Source: an uncultured Faecalibacterium sp. (GTDB lineage: Bacteria; Bacillota; Clostridia; Oscillospirales; Ruminococcaceae). From it: 15,001 nt of DNA. Under the pieces are notes generated by a model. It saw nothing but the letters and a program-made list of their open reading frames with translations, ran no database searches and had not been told where the DNA came from. Shown piece by piece: positions 1 through 7,060 of this stretch. Positions within the stretch are counted from its first letter, which is position 1; the number at the start of each line of letters is the position of its first letter. The stretch covers positions 1 to 15,001 of the forward strand of contig CAAFSR010000432.1 in NCBI GenBank assembly GCA_900765705.1, in the 5' to 3' direction. The position numbers were made by a program, and so were the translations under genes.

Positions 1-1482
1 GAACACGGTGGCGGCGCGGCTTGTGCCCCCGGCGGCTCTCTGCTCAATGCGGACCTTTGTGCCCTCCTGCAGGCAGACTGCGCCCTCGGCACCGATGGCC
101 CACTGCGCGCCGTTATAAGGTGCGCAGGCGGTAAAGCCCTGCTCGGTCAGGGTGTTGACGAAGAGGTTCTCCACCTCGTCCTCGCCGTGTATCACGAACA
201 CCCGCCGGGGCTTCTCCGTAAAGGCGTTCACCCAGCGCAGCAGGCCGTCCTTATCGGCGTGGCCGGACATTCCGGTCAGCTGGCAGATCTCGGCCTTCAC
301 CTCAATGGGTTCACCGAACAGCTTGACCGAGTCAACGCCCTCGATCAAGGTGCGGCCCAAGGTGCCCACGGCCTGAAAGCCCACAAACAGGATAGTGCAT
401 TCCGGCCGCCACAGGTTGTGCTTGAGGTGGTGGCGGATGCGTCCGGCCTCGCACATACCGCTGGCAGAAAGAATGACCTTGGGTGTGCGGTCGGTGTTGA
501 TCATGCGGGAATCATCGCTGGTCACGCTGATGCGCAGCCCCGGCACGTTGATGGGGTCGATGCCCTTTTCCAGCAAAGCGCGGGTCTGCTCGTCAAAGCA
601 GTCGGGGTCTGTATCCCGGAAGATGCGGGTGGCCTCGGTGGCCAGCGGGCTGTCAATGTAGACCGGGAAGTTGCCGTGCCCCTTGACGAGGCCTTTTTCC
701 TTGATCTCACGCAAAAAATACAGCATTTCCTGCGTGCGGCCCACCGCAAAGCTGGGCACCACCACGTTGCCGCCCCGGTCAAAGGTACGCTGCAGGATTT
801 TAGCAAGCTCTGCCACATAATCGGGCTTTGGGGCGTGGCAGCGGTCGCCGTAGGTGGACTCCATGAACACATAGTCCGCCTGCTGGATATAGGTAGGGTC
901 TTTTATAATGGGCTGGTCCAGATTGCCGATATCGCCGGAGAAGACCAGCTTTGTGGTGGTATCGCCCTCGGTGATCCACAGCTCGATGCTGGCCGAACCC
1001 AGCAAGTGGCCCACATCCACAAACCGTGCCTCGATGCCCGGGGCAAGCTTGATGCGCTTGCCGTACTCCACACCCAAGAACAGGCGGCAGGCGGCCTCGG
1101 CATCCTGTATGGTGTACATCGGCTCTACCGGCTCCGCACCGGAGCGCTTGCCCTTGCGGTTTTTCCACTCGGCTTCAAACTCCTGAATATGCGCCGAGTC
1201 CCGCAGCATAATGCCGCACAGCTCCACGGTAGGGATGGTGGCATAGATCCTGCCCCGGAAGCCGTTGTGCGCCAGCAGCGGCAAAAGGCCGGTATGGTCA
1301 ATATGTGCATGGGTGATCAGCACAAAATCGATCTCGCCGGGGGCTACGGGCAGGGGCTGATTTTCATATGTGTTCTTGCCCTGCTCCATGCCGTAGTCGA
1401 TGAGGAAACGCTGCCCTGCTGCCTCCAGCATGGTGCAGCTGCCGGTCACTTCATGGTTCGCACCTAAAAACGTGAGCTTCAA
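1..1482 (-). CDS. Beta-CASP metallo-beta-lactamase-fold RNA/DNA hydrolase (3' end outside window)
   Basis: Zinc-dependent nuclease-like hydrolase of the YSH1/CPSF-type beta-CASP family (COG1236), probably acting on RNA in the cytoplasm; the substrate is unknown. Translating the minus strand from 1482 gives 494 codons open to the window edge, and the family is usually about 530 residues, so only a short C-terminal part is missing. Visible motifs: HAHIDH (residues 58-63), the metal-binding His of VGHLLGSA (H159), FSGDIGN (D184), ESTYGDR (208-214), SASGM (339-343), GHAD (407-410) and IHGED with H432. The start is TTG at 1480-1482, preceded by GGAGG nine bases upstream; no in-frame ATG gives the full N-terminal strand KLTFLGA. 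It is divergent from typA. It is not RNase J: the domain order and motifs fit the shorter single-unit family. Family is certain, biological role is not. Confidence 0.93.
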   Translation of the reverse strand, partial: MKLTFLGANHEVTGSCTMLEAAGQRFLIDYGMEQGKNTYENQPLPVAPGEIDFVLITHAHIDHTGLLPLLAHNGFRGRIYATIPTVELCGIMLRDSAHIQEFEAEWKNRKGKRSGAEPVEPMYTIQDAEAACRLFLGVEYGKRIKLAPGIEARFVDVGHLLGSASIELWITEGDTTTKLVFSGDIGNLDQPIIKDPTYIQQADYVFMESTYGDRCHAPKPDYVAELAKILQRTFDRGGNVVVPSFAVGRTQEMLYFLREIKEKGLVKGHGNFPVYIDSPLATEATRIFRDTDPDCFDEQTRALLEKGIDPINVPGLRISVTSDDSRMINTDRTPKVILSASGMCEAGRIRHHLKHNLWRPECTILFVGFQAVGTLGRTLIEGVDSVKLFGEPIEVKAEICQLTGMSGHADKDGLLRWVNAFTEKPRRVFVIHGEDEVENLFVNTLTEQGFTACAPYNGAQWAIGAEGAVCLQEGTKVRIEQRAAGGTSRAATVF

Positions 1483-1514
1483 TGCAAAACACCTCCGGTT
1501 CTTTTTATGACTTT

Positions 1515-1523
1515 AGTATAGCA
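1515..1523 (-). promoter_or_regulatory. Extended -10 promoter for the beta-CASP hydrolase
   Basis: Read on the minus strand, TGC followed by TATACT forms an extended -10 box (TATACT at 1520-1515, TG at 1523-1522). No good -35 box is present at the usual distance, which an extended -10 can compensate. A start near 1508 would give a leader of about 26 nt containing the GGAGG site. Confidence 0.6.
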
Positions 1524-1605
1524 TATTTTTAAGGTACACGCCGCACAAATCTGCGGGAAGTTTGCGGGCATAATGCCGAATTGCAGAAAAAATTTTTATA
1601 CAATC

Positions 1606-1633
1606 TTGACAAACCACCCTGTTCTGTTATAAA
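1606..1633 (+). promoter_or_regulatory. Promoter of typA
   Basis: A perfect -35 box TTGACA (1606-1611) and TATAAA (1628-1633) are separated by 16 bases. The predicted start near 1640 leaves a leader of about 55 nt before typA, ending in an AGAGAGG ribosome site. It lies back to back with the promoter of the divergent hydrolase. Confidence 0.75.
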
Positions 1634-1694
1634 CTTAGATTTGTATGACGTTCGTTCGTATTTTATGAGTTTTTTAATAGAGAGGTAGAAATTT

Positions 1695-3518
1695 ATGGTT
1701 CGTAACGATTTGCGCAACGTTGCCATTATCGCTCACGTTGACCACGGCAAAACCACCCTGGTGGATGCCCTGCTGCGTCAGAGCGGCGCTTTCCGCGACA
1801 ATCAGGCCGTGGCCGAGCGCGTGATGGACAGCGGCGATATCGAGCGTGAGCGCGGCATCACCATTCTGGCCAAGAACTGCTCCTGCACCTACAAGGGCGT
1901 TAAGATCAACATCGTTGATACCCCGGGCCACGCCGACTTTGGCGGCGAGGTGGAGCGCGTGCTGAAGATGGTCAACGGCGTGCTGCTGCTGGTGGACGCT
2001 GCCGAGGGCTGCATGCCCCAGACCCGCTTTGTGCTGCAGAAGGCTCTGCAGCAGAACCTGAGCCTTGTGGTTGCCATTAACAAGATCGACCGCCCTGATG
2101 CCCGCATCAAGGAAGTCATCGACGAGGTGCTGTACCTGCTGATGGATCTGGGCGCTACCGATGAGCAGCTGGAGTGTCCCATCCTGTTCTGCTGTGGCCG
2201 TCAGGGCACTGCAAGCCTTGACCCGGATGTGCCCGGTACCGACCTGATCCCCCTGTTCGACACCCTGCTGGACACCATCCAGCCGCCGGAGGGCGACCCC
2301 GAGGCTCCCTTCCAGATGCTGGTGTCCTCTGTGGACTATAACGAGTTCGTAGGTCGCATTGGCATCGGCCGCATCCAGAACGGCGTTGCCAAGGTGGGCG
2401 AGGAAGTGGTCGTGTGCGACTGGCACAACCCCGACCTGAAGATGCGTGGCCGCCTGACCAAGCTGTACGACTTCCAGGCCAACGGCCGTCAGCCCTGCGA
2501 TAACATCACCGCAGGCGATATCGTGGCCTTCTCCGGTCTGCCGGATGTGACCATCGGCAACACCCTGTGCAGCCCCGCTCAGGTGGAGCCGCTGCCCTTC
2601 GTTAAGATCAATGACCCCACCGTGGAGATGACCTTCTCCGTCAACGACAGCCCGCTGGCCGGCCGCGAGGGCAAGTACGTCACCAGCCGCCAGATCCGCG
2701 ACCGTCTGCAGAAGGAGCTGCTGAAGGACGTTGCTCTGAAGGTGGAGGACTCCCCCACGACCGATTCCTTCCGCGTCATGGGCCGTGGTGAGATGCACCT
2801 GTCCATCCTGATCGAGACCATGCGCCGCGAAGGCTACGAGCTGCAGGTCTCTCCCCCGCACGTTCTGACCAAGGTCATCGACGGCAAGACCTATGAGCCT
2901 ATGGAGCACGTTGTCATCGATGTTCCCACCCAGTATCAGGGTGCTGTCATGACCGGTCTGGGCCAGCGCAAGGCACTGCTGCAGCAGATCGAATCTCTGG
3001 GCACCGACCGCGTCCGTCTGGAGTTCCGTATGCCCAGCCGCGGCCTGTTCGGCTACCGCAACCAGTTCCTGACCGATACCCACGGCGAGGGCATCCTGAA
3101 CCAGATCTTTGACGGCTACGATGTGTGGGCCGGCATGATCGCCAACCGCTCCACCGGTTCTCTGGTCAGCTTTGAGACCGGCGAGGCTGTCACCTACGGT
3201 CTGTTCAACGCCCAGCAGCGCGGCACCCTGCTTGTGGGTGCCGGCGAAAAGGTGTATGAGGGCATGGTCATCGGCTACACCGCCTCCGGCGAGGATGTGG
3301 ACGTGAACGTCTGCAAGACCAAGCACCTGACCAACACCCGCGCTTCCGGCTCCGACGATGCACTGCGCCTGATCCCCGTCAGCAAGCTGAGCCTTGAGGG
3401 CTGCCTGGAGTTCCTTGCACAGGACGAGCTGCTGGAGGTCACCCCGGAGAACCTGCGTATCCGCAAGCAGATCCTGAACCATGACCAGCGCATGAAGGCC
3501 AAGAGCAAACTGAAGTAA
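1695..3518 (+). CDS. typA: Ribosome-associated translational GTPase TypA/BipA
   Basis: TypA/BipA is a translation-factor GTPase of the EF-G family that binds the ribosome and assists 50S assembly and stress or low-temperature growth. The 607-residue length is normal for the family. GTPase motifs are all present: AHVDHGKTT (13-21), RGITI (53-57), DTPGH (75-79) and NKID (129-132). They are followed by the EF-G-like domain II, the alpha/beta domain with VMGRGEMHLSIL, and the TypA-specific C-terminal domain (GLFGYRNQFLTDTHGEG, RSTGSLVSFETGEA). The ATG start is preceded by AGAGAGG and begins directly with the conserved RNDLRNVAIIAHVDHGK region. It is a single-gene unit, with its own promoter at 1606 and terminator at 3550. 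Codon choice is strongly biased to C/G-ending codons, as expected of a highly expressed gene; this bias also produces a long spurious antisense frame. Confidence 0.98.
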   Translation: MVRNDLRNVAIIAHVDHGKTTLVDALLRQSGAFRDNQAVAERVMDSGDIERERGITILAKNCSCTYKGVKINIVDTPGHADFGGEVERVLKMVNGVLLLVDAAEGCMPQTRFVLQKALQQNLSLVVAINKIDRPDARIKEVIDEVLYLLMDLGATDEQLECPILFCCGRQGTASLDPDVPGTDLIPLFDTLLDTIQPPEGDPEAPFQMLVSSVDYNEFVGRIGIGRIQNGVAKVGEEVVVCDWHNPDLKMRGRLTKLYDFQANGRQPCDNITAGDIVAFSGLPDVTIGNTLCSPAQVEPLPFVKINDPTVEMTFSVNDSPLAGREGKYVTSRQIRDRLQKELLKDVALKVEDSPTTDSFRVMGRGEMHLSILIETMRREGYELQVSPPHVLTKVIDGKTYEPMEHVVIDVPTQYQGAVMTGLGQRKALLQQIESLGTDRVRLEFRMPSRGLFGYRNQFLTDTHGEGILNQIFDGYDVWAGMIANRSTGSLVSFETGEAVTYGLFNAQQRGTLLVGAGEKVYEGMVIGYTASGEDVDVNVCKTKHLTNTRASGSDDALRLIPVSKLSLEGCLEFLAQDELLEVTPENLRIRKQILNHDQRMKAKSKLK

Positions 3519-3549
3519 GCATTTTCTGCGCAAAACTATATGATTATTT

Positions 3550-3592
3550 GTGGCCCGGAAGCGTCCCGCAGACGTTTCCGGGCCACTTTTTT
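3550..3592 (+). terminator. Intrinsic terminator of typA
   Basis: A 16-bp stem (3550-3565 with 3571-3586, one G-U pair) closes a 5-nt loop and is followed by six T (3587-3592). Its 3' arm, 3568-3583, is nearly identical to that of the terminator at 6524. Confidence 0.93.
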
Positions 3593-3633
3593 CATCTTTC
3601 GCGAATTACCCTGTGCTTTTTTGCAAAAAAAGC

Positions 3634-3662
3634 TTGCAAAAGCACTGTGACTGCGGTATAAT
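3634..3662 (+). promoter_or_regulatory. Promoter of tRNA-Asn
   Basis: TTGCAA (3634-3639) and a perfect TATAAT (3657-3662) are separated by 17 bases. The predicted start is about 15 nt before the mature tRNA, so a short 5' leader would be removed by RNase P. The -10 box lies in the spacer of an inverted repeat (separate entry). Confidence 0.8.
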
Positions 3663-3679
3663 ACTTCTCGCAGTCACAG
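3645..3679. repeat. Perfect 11-bp inverted repeat around the tRNA-Asn -10 box
   Basis: CTGTGACTGCG (3645-3655) and its exact reverse complement CGCAGTCACAG (3669-3679) flank a 13-base spacer that contains the TATAAT box and the bases up to about the transcription start. It could be an operator. It is not a terminator, since no T tract follows. Confidence 0.85.
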
Positions 3680-3683
3680 ATAT

Positions 3684-3760
3684 GCCTCTTTAGCTCAGTC
3701 GGTTAGAGCACCTGACTGTTAATCAGGGTGTCGCCTGTTCGAGTCAGGCAAGAGGCGCCA
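3684..3760 (+). tRNA. tRNA-Asn (anticodon GUU)
   Basis: A complete 77-base cloverleaf can be drawn: acceptor stem 3684-3690 with 3750-3756, D arm GCTC/GAGC, anticodon stem CCTGA/TCAGG with loop CTGTTAA (anticodon GTT at 3718-3720), a five-base variable loop, and a T arm GCCTG/CAGGC with TTCGAGT. The 3' CCA (3758-3760) is encoded. It decodes AAC and AAU. It stands alone, between its own promoter and terminator. Confidence 0.98.
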
Positions 3761-3762
3761 GC

Positions 3763-3797
3763 AAAGCGATGGAAATTTTCCATCGCTTTTTTGTTTT
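3763..3797 (+). terminator. Intrinsic terminator of tRNA-Asn
   Basis: Stem AGCGATGGAA (3765-3774) pairs with TTCCATCGCT (3778-3787) over a 3-nt loop, followed by a T-rich run to 3797. It starts three bases after the CCA end. Confidence 0.92.
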
Positions 3798-3844
3798 TCT
3801 GTATCTTTTTCACCCTTTCTTAACTGTTCTTAAAAAATAGCGCC

Positions 3845-3873
3845 TTGAAGAACCCTAGTGGATGTGGTATACT
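3845..3873 (+). promoter_or_regulatory. Promoter of the C39-ABC exporter gene
   Basis: TTGAAG (3845-3850) and TATACT (3868-3873) are spaced by 17 bases, with a TGG extension just upstream of the -10 box. This is one of the best promoters in the window. Transcription starting near 3880 leaves about 220 nt before the ATG at 4104, far longer than a simple leader. Confidence 0.78.
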
Positions 3874-3879
3874 TTTATA

Positions 3880-4103
3880 AGTTTATAGGTGTGGAAAAGG
3901 CACACGGCAAAGCCCGTGCAGCCCTTCTGCGCCCAAAGACAGGCGCTCCCCCGGTCAGAACAGCTGCTCTGGCTGCCGTGCAGGAGCGCAGTTTTTTCGT
4001 TGGTCAAATCAGCAGGCAGGCCGGTGGCTTTGTGCGGCAAACACAAGGCGGCAGGGCGGCTTTGTGTCATTTGAATAAATCTGTAGAATAAAAGGAAACA
4101 TCT
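3880..4103 (+). promoter_or_regulatory. Long structured 5' leader with alternative hairpins
   Basis: No convincing reading frame occupies this leader. It holds two sets of competing pairings. First, GCGCC (3929-3933) can pair with GGCGC (3942-3946), whose bases 3943-3946 are also the start of the left arm of the terminator-like hairpin 3943-3989. Second, the 9-base segment 4041-4049 (ACACAAGGC) can pair upstream with GCTTTGTG (4027-4034) or downstream with GCTTTGTGT (4059-4067). It ends with an AAAGGA ribosome site before ATG 4104. I do not recognise a known riboswitch or T-box class. A regulatory role is inferred from layout only. Confidence 0.5.
3943..3997 (+). terminator. Internal terminator-like hairpin in the exporter leader
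   Basis: GCGCTCC (3943-3949) and GGAGCGC (3983-3989) form a 7-bp closing stem. The enclosed bases fold further (CGG 3952-3954 with CCG 3976-3978, CAG 3956-3958 with CTG 3973-3975). Six T follow at 3992-3997. It lies about 65 nt after the predicted transcription start and 107 bases before the coding start, so it could attenuate the exporter mRNA or end a small RNA of about 115 nt. Confidence 0.55.
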
Positions 4104-6440
4104 ATGCGTTATACCTACGTACGGCAGCACGATACCACCGACTGTGCGGCTGCCTGTCTGGCCATGGTGTGCCTGCACTACAAAAAGGAAGTGACCATCA
4201 CCCGCCTGCGGGATATGATGGGCACCGACCTGAAAGGCACCAACCTTGTAGGCCTGCAAAAAGCCGCCAATGAACTTGGCTTTACCACCGCCGCAGTCCG
4301 CGTGGACCGCGAAAATTTCCTGAGCGATTTCTCGCTTCCCTGCATTGCACAGGTGATCACCGATCAGGGTCTGGCTCACTTTGTTGTGGTGTTCAAAAAG
4401 ACCACTATCAAGGATGACGGCGCACGCCGCAAGCATATGCTGCAGGACGCCGAGACACGCAAGGAAGAAGAGGAAAAGGGCAAAAAGCATAAGTGCAAGG
4501 ATTACGTCATCATCGGCGACCCCGGCACGGAGCTGAAGAAGATCAGTCTGGACGAGTTTTATAAGAACTTTACCGGCGTGTTGCTGCTGCTGAACCCCAC
4601 CTCGGAGTTCAAGGGCGGCAAGATCGAAAAGGGCGGCATGATGAAGCGGTATATCAACCTGCTGCTGCCTCAGAAGAAGCTGTTCTTCTACGCGATTCTC
4701 AGCTCGATCATCACCACCATTCTGGGCATTGCGTCCTCCATGTTCAACAAGATCCTGATGGACGAGGTGCTGCCCTATGGGCTGAATAATCTACTTGTCA
4801 CCCTGATTCTGGTCTTCAGCGTGGTCAGCATCACAAGTACCCTCATCGATTTTGTTCGCCAATGGGTACTGATCCATCTGTCCATCAAGATCGATATCCC
4901 GCTGATGCTGGGCTACTTCGGGCATATCTTCAGGCTGCCCATGAAGTTCTTTGCCACCCGAAAGACCGGTGATATCACCACCCGTTACTCGGATGCCAAC
5001 ACCATCAAATCCATCTTTACCAGCATTGCGCTGAGCCTTGTGATGGATATTTCCATGGCAGTTATCACCGGCATCATCCTGTTCCGCATGAACGCCATGC
5101 TGTTCTCCATCTCGCTGTTCATGGCACTGGTCAGCATTCTGCTGGTGCTGGTGTACAAGCAGCCCTATAAGAAGATCAACGAGGAGAGCATGATCCAGTC
5201 CGCTGCACTGAACAGCCAGATGATCGAGAGCCTGCGCGGCATCGAGACCGTCAAGTGCAACGCCAACGAGCAGACCGAGCTGGATAATCTGGAACGCGAG
5301 TACATGAAGAGCCTGAAGATCAGCCTGCGCTCCAGCCGCATCAGCACCACGCAGGGCCTGATCTCCTCCTTCATTTCCACCGGCTTCAGCATGCTTACCA
5401 CCTATGTGGGTATCAGTCAGGTGCTGAACGGCGAAATGACGCTGGGCAGCTTTATGGCTTTCAGCACCCTGTCTGGCTACTTCACCTCTCCCCTGAGCAA
5501 CCTGATCGGTCTGCAGATGCAGATCCAGGAAGCCAGCATCTCCATGAAGCGTCTGACCGAGATCATGGACTACCCCTCGGAGTACGAGACCGCCGAGGGT
5601 ACGGAGCAGAGCGAACTGGATAAGGTTGAGGGCGACATTGAGTTTAAGGACGTTACCTTCCGTTACGGCAACCGCGCTCCCGCACTGGATCACGTCAGCT
5701 TTACCATTCCCGCCGGCAAAAAGGTGGCGCTGGTGGGTGGCAGCGGCAGCGGCAAATCCACTATTACCAAGCTGTTGCTGAAGTACTACGAGCCTGAGGA
5801 TGGCGAGATCGATGTGAACGGCGTGAATCTGTCCGAGTACACCAACAACTCTGTGCGCCGTGCCATTGCCTATGTGCCCCAGAACATCGAGCTGTTCAGC
5901 AAGACCATCTATGACAATATCCGTATCTCCCGTATGGATGCTACGATGGACGAGGTGAAGGAGGCCGCCAAGAAAGCAGACGCCCACGAATTTATCCGTC
6001 ACCTGCCGCTGCAGTACAATACCTATCTGGAAGAAGCCGGCAACGGCCTGTCCGGTGGTGAGAAGCAGCGCATTGCGCTGGCACGCGCCTTCCTGAAGGA
6101 TTCCAACCTGTACATTCTGGACGAGTCCACCAGTAATCTGGACTTTGCCACCGAGACGCTGATCTTCAACATGATCTACGAGCAGCTGGCAGACCGCTCC
6201 ATGCTGATCGTGGCGCACCGCCTTTCCACCGTGCGTGACTGCGACCTGATCCTTGTGATGGATCACGGTAAGATCGTGGAGCGCGGCACCCATGATGAGC
6301 TGATGGAAAAGGACGGCCGCTACGCAGAGCTGTGGAACATGCAGCAGGGCATCTTCCGCAAGAGCAAGGCAGAGCCCGCACCGCAGGTTTCTTCCGCTGT
6401 GGTGGAAGAGGATGACGACGGCGAGTCCATCACCTACTGA
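4104..6440 (+). CDS. Peptidase-containing ABC exporter (C39 peptidase, transmembrane and ATPase domains)
   Basis: This is a full-size bacteriocin/peptide exporter of the PCAT type (as LagD, ComA). Such proteins cut double-glycine leader peptides on the cytoplasmic side and pump the mature peptide across the membrane. Residues 1-165 are a C39 cysteine peptidase with the triad C14 (TTDCAAACLA), H92 (LAHFVVV) and D139 (VIIGDP). Residues about 185-475 are the membrane domain with six predicted helices. Residues about 510-750 are the ATPase: Walker A 545-553 (GGSGSGKST), Q593, signature LSGGEKQR (649-656), Walker B ILDES (671-675) and H705. The total of 778 residues exceeds the usual 700-730. The excess includes a charged Lys/Glu-rich stretch at about 100-132 between catalytic His and Asp, and an acidic tail. 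It is the first gene of the secretion locus. Its peptide substrate is not visible. Confidence 0.95.
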   Translation: MRYTYVRQHDTTDCAAACLAMVCLHYKKEVTITRLRDMMGTDLKGTNLVGLQKAANELGFTTAAVRVDRENFLSDFSLPCIAQVITDQGLAHFVVVFKKTTIKDDGARRKHMLQDAETRKEEEEKGKKHKCKDYVIIGDPGTELKKISLDEFYKNFTGVLLLLNPTSEFKGGKIEKGGMMKRYINLLLPQKKLFFYAILSSIITTILGIASSMFNKILMDEVLPYGLNNLLVTLILVFSVVSITSTLIDFVRQWVLIHLSIKIDIPLMLGYFGHIFRLPMKFFATRKTGDITTRYSDANTIKSIFTSIALSLVMDISMAVITGIILFRMNAMLFSISLFMALVSILLVLVYKQPYKKINEESMIQSAALNSQMIESLRGIETVKCNANEQTELDNLEREYMKSLKISLRSSRISTTQGLISSFISTGFSMLTTYVGISQVLNGEMTLGSFMAFSTLSGYFTSPLSNLIGLQMQIQEASISMKRLTEIMDYPSEYETAEGTEQSELDKVEGDIEFKDVTFRYGNRAPALDHVSFTIPAGKKVALVGGSGSGKSTITKLLLKYYEPEDGEIDVNGVNLSEYTNNSVRRAIAYVPQNIELFSKTIYDNIRISRMDATMDEVKEAAKKADAHEFIRHLPLQYNTYLEEAGNGLSGGEKQRIALARAFLKDSNLYILDESTSNLDFATETLIFNMIYEQLADRSMLIVAHRLSTVRDCDLILVMDHGKIVERGTHDELMEKDGRYAELWNMQQGIFRKSKAEPAPQVSSAVVEEDDDGESITY

Positions 6441-6447
6441 TCGGCAC

Positions 6448-6502
6448 GCATCCGCAGCATTTGCCCGGATGCAGCATAAGTCTTTTCCCGCCGGGCGGGA
6501 AA
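6448..6502 (+). repeat. Two hairpins after the exporter gene
   Basis: GCATCCG (6448-6454) pairs with CGGATGC (6466-6472), and TTTCCCGC (6484-6491) pairs with GCGGGAAA (6495-6502) over a 3-nt loop. Neither is followed by a clean T run, so they are not obvious terminators. They may protect the 3' end of the exporter mRNA. Confidence 0.6.
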
Positions 6503-6523
6503 CCGAAGAATGCCTCGTTATGG

Positions 6524-6556
6524 TGCCCGGAGGCAGACGCTTCCGGGCATCTTTTT
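6524..6556 (+). terminator. Intrinsic terminator between exporter gene and GyrI-like gene
   Basis: An 11-bp stem (6524-6534 with 6539-6549, one G-U pair) caps a 4-nt loop and is followed by five T at 6552-6556. The 46 bases from it to the next ATG hold no convincing promoter, so the downstream genes may rely on read-through. Confidence 0.85.
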
Positions 6557-6602
6557 ATTCAGGCTTTCATCCAAAAAATAAAAGGATTAGGGGTAATTTA
6601 TC

Positions 6603-7058
6603 ATGAACGAGATCAAAGTTGCTGAAAACAAGACGCTCAAGCTGACCAATGTTCTTTCCCGCGTTGTGCTCCCGGAGGAACTGGGTAACCTGTCGGTCAT
6701 CCTGACCCAGATGCAGAACTTTATCAAGAGCAACAATGCACAGCCCATCGGTCCGCTGGTGCAGGCTATCCGAATGGGCACCGGTCCGGATCATGTGCCG
6801 GAGATGTACATGATGCAGCAGGCCACCCAGATGATCAGCAAGATGGAGCCCGGCTACCACATGGACGCTGTGCTGCGGGTGAAGAACTGCCTGTACGCAC
6901 ACTATACCGGTCCGCTGAGCAAAAGCCAGCTTGCCAGCGCCAAGCTGCAGATCATGGCATTTGAAAACGACATCAAGCTGACCGACAGCAGCTACACCAT
7001 CTATGTCAATCAGGACGATGACGAAGCCGTGATCGACGTATTTATGGAGACCAAATAA
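6603..7058 (+). CDS. Stand-alone GyrI-like / effector-binding-domain protein
   Basis: A 151-residue soluble protein without signal peptide or membrane segment. The layout fits one complete GyrI-like (AraC effector-binding, double SHS2) domain: a first helix-strand unit at about 25-75, and a second beginning at VKNCLYAHYTGP (about 92-103) and ending with TIYVNQDDDEAVIDVFMETK. The YTGP and IYVNQ positions correspond to the family's RHxGP and EIYLND motifs. In the family these domains bind small, often cationic molecules; some inhibit gyrase or hydrolyse genotoxins. Here the usual Glu of the EIYL motif is Thr. There is no DNA-binding domain. The start is ATG with AGGGG eight bases upstream. It lies two bases before the adaptor gene, so it belongs to the secretion locus as a possible sensor, chaperone or immunity factor. 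The fold is inferred from motif resemblance only. Confidence 0.6.
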   Translation: MNEIKVAENKTLKLTNVLSRVVLPEELGNLSVILTQMQNFIKSNNAQPIGPLVQAIRMGTGPDHVPEMYMMQQATQMISKMEPGYHMDAVLRVKNCLYAHYTGPLSKSQLASAKLQIMAFENDIKLTDSSYTIYVNQDDDEAVIDVFMETK

Positions 7059-7060
7059 TT

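Noticed and set aside
187..1467. 426-codon plus-strand frame over the beta-CASP gene
   Set aside because: The minus strand encodes a full set of metallo-beta-lactamase motifs; the plus frame has no recognisable domain.
1674..3533. 619-codon open frame antisense to typA
   Set aside because: It mirrors typA exactly, has no ribosome site, and has a low-complexity His/Gln/Val/Leu-rich composition produced by the codon bias of typA.
3858..4091. Possible 77-codon leader peptide or exporter substrate
   Set aside because: Its GTG start lies inside the promoter spacer upstream of the predicted transcription start. There is no double-glycine motif or ribosome site.
3880..4103. T-box or known riboswitch in the exporter leader
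   Set aside because: I could not find T-box features (specifier loop, AG-rich bulge, TGGNACC) or a core of a familiar riboswitch class.
4791..6293. 500-codon antisense frame over the exporter gene
   Set aside because: A shadow of the well-supported exporter frame, with the same artefactual composition as the other antisense frames.
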